A DNA stretch of 44,047 bases, taken from assembly GCA_947063855.1 (NCBI GenBank), contig CAMSTW010000024.1, positions 1-44,047 of the forward strand, read 5' to 3'. Below are positions 41,076-44,047 of this stretch, piece after piece. The notes under the pieces are model-generated. The model ran no database searches and was not told the DNA's origin. It was given only the letters and a program-made list of their open reading frames with translations. The translations under genes and the position numbers were made by a program. The DNA comes from an uncultured Dorea sp. (GTDB taxonomy: Bacteria > Bacillota > Clostridia > Lachnospirales > Lachnospiraceae). Numbering within the stretch: the stretch's first letter is position 1; the number at the start of each line of letters is the position of its first letter.

Positions 41076-43013
41076 GTGGAAGATAATACTTTAGTAAATA
41101 CTCAGACTGACCAGACAAATCTGAAGCTTGCAGACTACCTGCAGACCTCATCCGATGGACGCGAGAATCTCGGCGAAGAGATTCCGGTTGCCGTCTACCG
41201 TCTTTTGGAATATTCCCTTCGGGAAGAACTGACCGAACAATTCGGCAAAGAAACCCAGATCCGCGCTTTTCAAAACGCCGGCTACCGGGCAGGACAGTTT
41301 TTTGCCGGGAAATATCTGGACCTGTCATTATCATTTCCTGAATTTGCCGCACAACTGCAGAGTCAGATGGAAGCCTTCAAGATGGGGGTTCTCCGTATCG
41401 AGAAGATGGAGGAAGACACCGGCAGGATCATCCTCACTGTCTCCGAGGATGCCGACTGCTCCGGACTCCCGACACTTGGCGAGACGGTCTGCAACTATGA
41501 CGAAGGCTTTATATCCGGAATCTTTACAGCTTATACCGGGAATCCATATACTACGGCCGAGATTGACTGCTGGGCGACCGGCGACCGGGTGTGCCGTTTC
41601 TGCGCAGAGACCGGAGGCGCTTCTCACTCCCCCAAAGAGATGCACTCTCACCAGAATATGCCGCAGGATCCTAAGACGCAGACGTCTTACCTAAATTCTC
41701 AGCAGAGTCCAAAGACGCAGACGTCTTACTTGAATACCCGGCCGGATATGTGGCAGAACCAGCCGCAGGGCATGGCATCACAGGAGCTTCATCAGGACTT
41801 ACCAGATGATCCGGAACAGCCTGACAGCCGGCAGCCGGCAGCCCGGCAGGCTCTGCCGCAGGATTCAGCGTCTCTGCAGCGCCAGCTTCTATCTCTTCTA
41901 AGAGAGGTGGACGAGCTGACCGAATATTCCGCAGAACTTTCCAGGGGGAACCTGTCTGTCTTATTCCCGGACAAGAGCAACCCTCTGTGCGAGAACCTGA
42001 AGAATCTACACGCCAACCTGAACCACCTCACCTGGCAGGCGCAGCAGGTTGCGAGAGGCGACTATTCACAGCATGTTTCCTATCTGGGGGATTTTTCCGT
42101 CGCATTTAACGAGATGACGAAGCAATTGAAGGAGCGCGAGGCAAAGCTGCGGGGCGAAGCGCTGCGGGCCCAGAGCCATGCCGAGATGATCGAAGGCTAT
42201 AACGAACTTATGATCGAGATGCTGAGCAAGCGTAAGGAATGGCTTCTTGTCGTAGATGTGGATACGAAGGAGATTCTGTATTGTAATAAGCGAAATCACG
42301 AAGAATCCGCGGATTCCAGTTTCTGCAGCGCCTGCAAGAAACGGCTTCCATTCCATCATGAGATCCTGAAATGGAACAGCGACGAACAGTATAAGGTCTG
42401 GGAAATGACCGGTGAAGCCGATACCCATTACCGTATTACTTCATTTCCAATCGAGTGGAAGGAACACGCTTCCTACGTCCATATCATCGTGGATATCACG
42501 GACGAGAAGCGGGCGGCCCATAACCTTGCAAGCAAAGCGTACCACGACCCGGGAACCGGAATCAAGAACCGCCTGTTCTTCGAGGAATACATGGAGATGG
42601 TGCTGCGCGAAGAGCAGGATACCACTCTGTGCTATCTCGACCTGGACGGCCTCAAATATGTGAACGATACATACGGACATCTGGAAGGCGATATCTATAT
42701 CCAGAACTTTGTAGAGCTGATCAAGGCGAACTTCCGAAGCGAGGACACATTTGCCCGGATTGGCGGGGACGAATTCTGTCTCGTGCTTGGCGGCAGTATC
42801 CGGGAGCTGATCGAGCTTAAGATGGCCGAGATCCTGCGCGAATTCCAGACAGGCGGATATGCGCAATATCAGTGCAGCTTCAGCTACGGCGTCGTGGATA
42901 TCGAAGGCTCAGATAATCATCTGACCTATGACGAGATCCTTCAAAAAGCAGATGAGATCATGTACGAATGCAAGCGCCGGAATAAAGAGAAATACCCGCA
43001 ACTCGTCCGATAA
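41076..43013 (+). CDS. V4R-HAMP/PAS-GGDEF diguanylate cyclase
   Basis: 645 residues from GTG 41076, which has AGAGGTGGG upstream; an ATG at 41022 falls inside the promoter. An N-terminal V4R (4-vinyl reductase-like) sensor domain (about 40-180) ends with the typical EIDCWATGDRVCRFCAE. Then comes a Gln/Pro-rich linker with two copies of PKTQTSYLN, a HAMP-like helical part (around 270-350), a PAS-like domain (about 390-475) with a CSAC pair, and a GGDEF domain with active site ARIGGDEF and an upstream RxxD inhibitory site (RSED, five residues before GGDEF). No membrane segment is seen, so it should be a soluble cyclic di-GMP synthase controlled by a small ligand, haem or metal bound to V4R. Confidence 0.92.
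   Translation: MEDNTLVNTQTDQTNLKLADYLQTSSDGRENLGEEIPVAVYRLLEYSLREELTEQFGKETQIRAFQNAGYRAGQFFAGKYLDLSLSFPEFAAQLQSQMEAFKMGVLRIEKMEEDTGRIILTVSEDADCSGLPTLGETVCNYDEGFISGIFTAYTGNPYTTAEIDCWATGDRVCRFCAETGGASHSPKEMHSHQNMPQDPKTQTSYLNSQQSPKTQTSYLNTRPDMWQNQPQGMASQELHQDLPDDPEQPDSRQPAARQALPQDSASLQRQLLSLLREVDELTEYSAELSRGNLSVLFPDKSNPLCENLKNLHANLNHLTWQAQQVARGDYSQHVSYLGDFSVAFNEMTKQLKEREAKLRGEALRAQSHAEMIEGYNELMIEMLSKRKEWLLVVDVDTKEILYCNKRNHEESADSSFCSACKKRLPFHHEILKWNSDEQYKVWEMTGEADTHYRITSFPIEWKEHASYVHIIVDITDEKRAAHNLASKAYHDPGTGIKNRLFFEEYMEMVLREEQDTTLCYLDLDGLKYVNDTYGHLEGDIYIQNFVELIKANFRSEDTFARIGGDEFCLVLGGSIRELIELKMAEILREFQTGGYAQYQCSFSYGVVDIEGSDNHLTYDEILQKADEIMYECKRRNKEKYPQLVR
41671..41741 (+). repeat. 39-base in-frame repeat whose units are themselves palindromic
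   Basis: Two copies, from about 41671 and 41710, each containing AAGACGCAGACGTCTT, a six-base dyad around CAGA, and coding PKTQTSYLN. They sit in the disordered linker between the V4R and HAMP/PAS parts of the cyclase. Confidence 0.75.
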
Positions 43014-43023
43014 AGGCAGAATC

Positions 43024-43048
43024 AGCGGCTGATTTACAATCAGCCGCT
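43024..43048. terminator. Hairpin between convergent cyclase and phosphatase genes
   Basis: AGCGGCTGAT pairs perfectly with ATCAGCCGCT around a five-base loop. The right arm includes the stop codon of the phosphatase. Flanks are not U-rich, so termination efficiency is uncertain. Confidence 0.55.
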
Positions 43049-43516
43049 AATCTGAACCTTCCCTTCACTTACCAGATAGTGAAGGAATCCTTCGCACCCT
43101 TCCAGGATATCATCATATGTCCTGTCAAAGTTACCTGTATACCACGGATCCGCAATATCCCTTGGATTATCGCAGAAATCCAGAAGCATATGCACCTTAT
43201 GCTCCGGATCGGAACCGATAATCCGGTCTATACTGCGGATATTCCGATACTCCATGCCCAGGATGTAGTCATATTCCTTATAATCCTTCTTCTTCATCTG
43301 AACGGCATATTTCCCCCTTGTACTGATGCCGTATGCTTTCAGCTTATTCGTCGTCCCGTGGTGGACCGGATTGCCTGCTTCCTCGGCGCTGGTGGCGGCA
43401 GACGCTATATGGAACTGGTCCGCAAGCCCCCTCTTCTGAACCATGTCGCGGAATACAAATTCTGCCATAGGGGAGCGGCAAATGTTGCCCAGACAGACGA
43501 AAAGTATCCTAATCAT
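43040..43516 (-). CDS. Low-molecular-weight protein tyrosine phosphatase
   Basis: 158 residues from ATG 43516, with GGAGGGA upstream; a frame extended by 20 residues to 43576 is not supported. The catalytic P-loop CLGNICRS lies right at the N-terminus (about 7-14), and the general-acid aspartate is in the IADPWYTGNFDRTYDDI segment (about 122), as in the family. It dephosphorylates tyrosine residues, often in bacteria those of polysaccharide-export kinases, but no such kinase is encoded here. The gene may be co-transcribed with the short fragment upstream. Confidence 0.95.
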   Translation of the reverse strand: MIRILFVCLGNICRSPMAEFVFRDMVQKRGLADQFHIASAATSAEEAGNPVHHGTTNKLKAYGISTRGKYAVQMKKKDYKEYDYILGMEYRNIRSIDRIIGSDPEHKVHMLLDFCDNPRDIADPWYTGNFDRTYDDILEGCEGFLHYLVSEGKVQISG

Positions 43517-43589
43517 AATAAAAATCCCTCCTACTCCTTGATTTCCAATTTCCCTGTGCCATACTATCCGCCTCACTTTCTTATAGGGA

Positions 43590-43829
43590 TTATATATAAT
43601 TTAGATTACCATAATAAAGAGGCAAATATTCTACTTCCTCCACACTGCAGCCAACTTCTTCTGCAATCCTCTCATTTGTAAGGTCAGGACATTCGCTTAC
43701 TACCCGGAAAATCTTTCCAGATAATATCAATCCTTCTTCTCTTCCTTCACGTCTTCCTTCACATTTTCCTTCACGAACAGAGAACACAGACTCATCCTGG
43801 ATAAGAATATCAAACTGTTTTCCGGACAT
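43590..43829 (-). pseudogene. C-terminal remnant of an Rpn-type nuclease/transposase-family protein
   Basis: About 79 codons from an internal ATG, with the frame closed by a stop codon about 30 bases upstream. The residues MSGKQFDILIQDESVFSVRE, the Glu/Arg/Gly run EGRREGREEG and a C-terminal helix-turn-helix-like LTNERIAEEVGCSVEEVEYL are typical of the tails of Rpn (PD-(D/E)XK) proteins. The nuclease core is missing, so this is a broken copy. The family is common and multi-copy in Lachnospiraceae. Confidence 0.6.
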
Positions 43830-44047
43830 TGCTACAGGCTCTACTTCCGGAATGCTGTAAAATTAGATTCTGATGATATTGACTATTCTTCTATGGATTT
43901 ACTTGGATATGAGGAACTGCCTGAATGACAGGAAAGAAAGGCAGTATATGCCATCAACCAAATTGCCTGTATATACTGCCTTTCTCAAATGTGTTTATTC
44001 TATAATTTTGTAATATACTTTCCCCTGTCGGCTTCTGGAATTTTCAT
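43830..44047. other. Right-edge region: unassigned frames and a long hairpin
   Basis: A plus-strand open frame ends at 43928 with SSMDLLGYEELPE and resembles the tail of a protein whose beginning is absent. A perfect 14-base inverted repeat GAAAGGCAGTATAT/ATATACTGCCTTTC (43936-43949, 43971-43984) with a 21-base loop looks like a terminator. From 44047 a minus-strand frame enters the window (ending MKIPEADRGKYITKL, stop 44000-44002) and may be the end of a gene beyond the edge. Confidence 0.35.

Noticed and set aside
43590..43829. Intact mobile element
   Set aside because: Only the tail of an Rpn-type protein is present, with no nuclease core, no terminal inverted repeats and no target duplication visible.
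1..44047. Search for tRNA, rRNA, phage or integrative element genes
   Set aside because: No cloverleaf, integrase, capsid or conjugation gene was recognised by eye on either strand.

Overview
The window looks like chromosomal DNA of a gut-type Firmicute, most likely a Lachnospiraceae member. The grounds are the fab gene order with FabK as enoyl reductase, a fused AccD-AccA carboxyltransferase, YesM/YesN-type sugar signalling, a LPXTG-like giant surface protein, a PadR-HAAS-DUF4097 cassette, and strong GGAGG ribosome binding sites. Genus assignment is not possible from the sequence alone. No rRNA, tRNA, CRISPR array, intact insertion sequence or phage was seen.

Left part (1-17253): a carbohydrate utilisation locus. 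A histidine kinase (cut by the left edge) and its AraC-type response regulator read rightward. They meet, tail to tail, a leftward operon whose first gene is an oxidoreductase (Gfo/Idh/MocA). It is followed by a lipoprotein sugar-binding protein, two ABC permeases, an AP-endonuclease-2-type isomerase and a 2178-residue wall-anchored beta-helix protein. A divergent ROK regulator with a second Gfo/Idh/MocA oxidoreductase reads rightward. The 500-base AT-rich divergent region holds two near-consensus promoters and an inverted pair of identical 11-base sites that are good operator candidates. The likely logic: the surface protein acts on a polymeric or host glycan, the ABC importer takes up the released sugar, and two dehydrogenases plus an isomerase process it by an oxidative route. 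No ABC ATPase is present, so a shared MsmK-type ATPase is presumably used.

Middle (17265-19917): a 53-residue rubredoxin, a sirtuin, and a two-gene module of unknown function (DUF4869 protein plus a P-loop protein).

Fatty acid synthesis (19954-31925): a leftward operon fabH-acpP-fabK-fabD-fabG-fabF-accB-fabZ-accC-accDA, a second FabK/nitronate-monooxygenase-like enzyme, and a FabT-like MarR regulator as last gene. Its promoter carries four TTTTG-N5-CAAAA-type boxes, one a perfect palindrome, suggesting autoregulation through FabT. Three gaps in the operon carry two-copy tandem duplications, and one carries a 146-base inverted-repeat element.

Right part (31984-44047): an AAA ATPase with what looks like the C-terminal stump of a RloB-like partner (a decayed defence pair); a PadR-HAAS-DUF4097 cassette behind a perfect consensus promoter; a LysR regulator divergent from two membrane proteins (the first DUF5058) and an M20 amidohydrolase, a candidate uptake-and-hydrolysis system; class I DAHP synthase; a V4R-PAS-GGDEF diguanylate cyclase; a low-molecular-weight tyrosine phosphatase; and a remnant of an Rpn-type nuclease at the edge.
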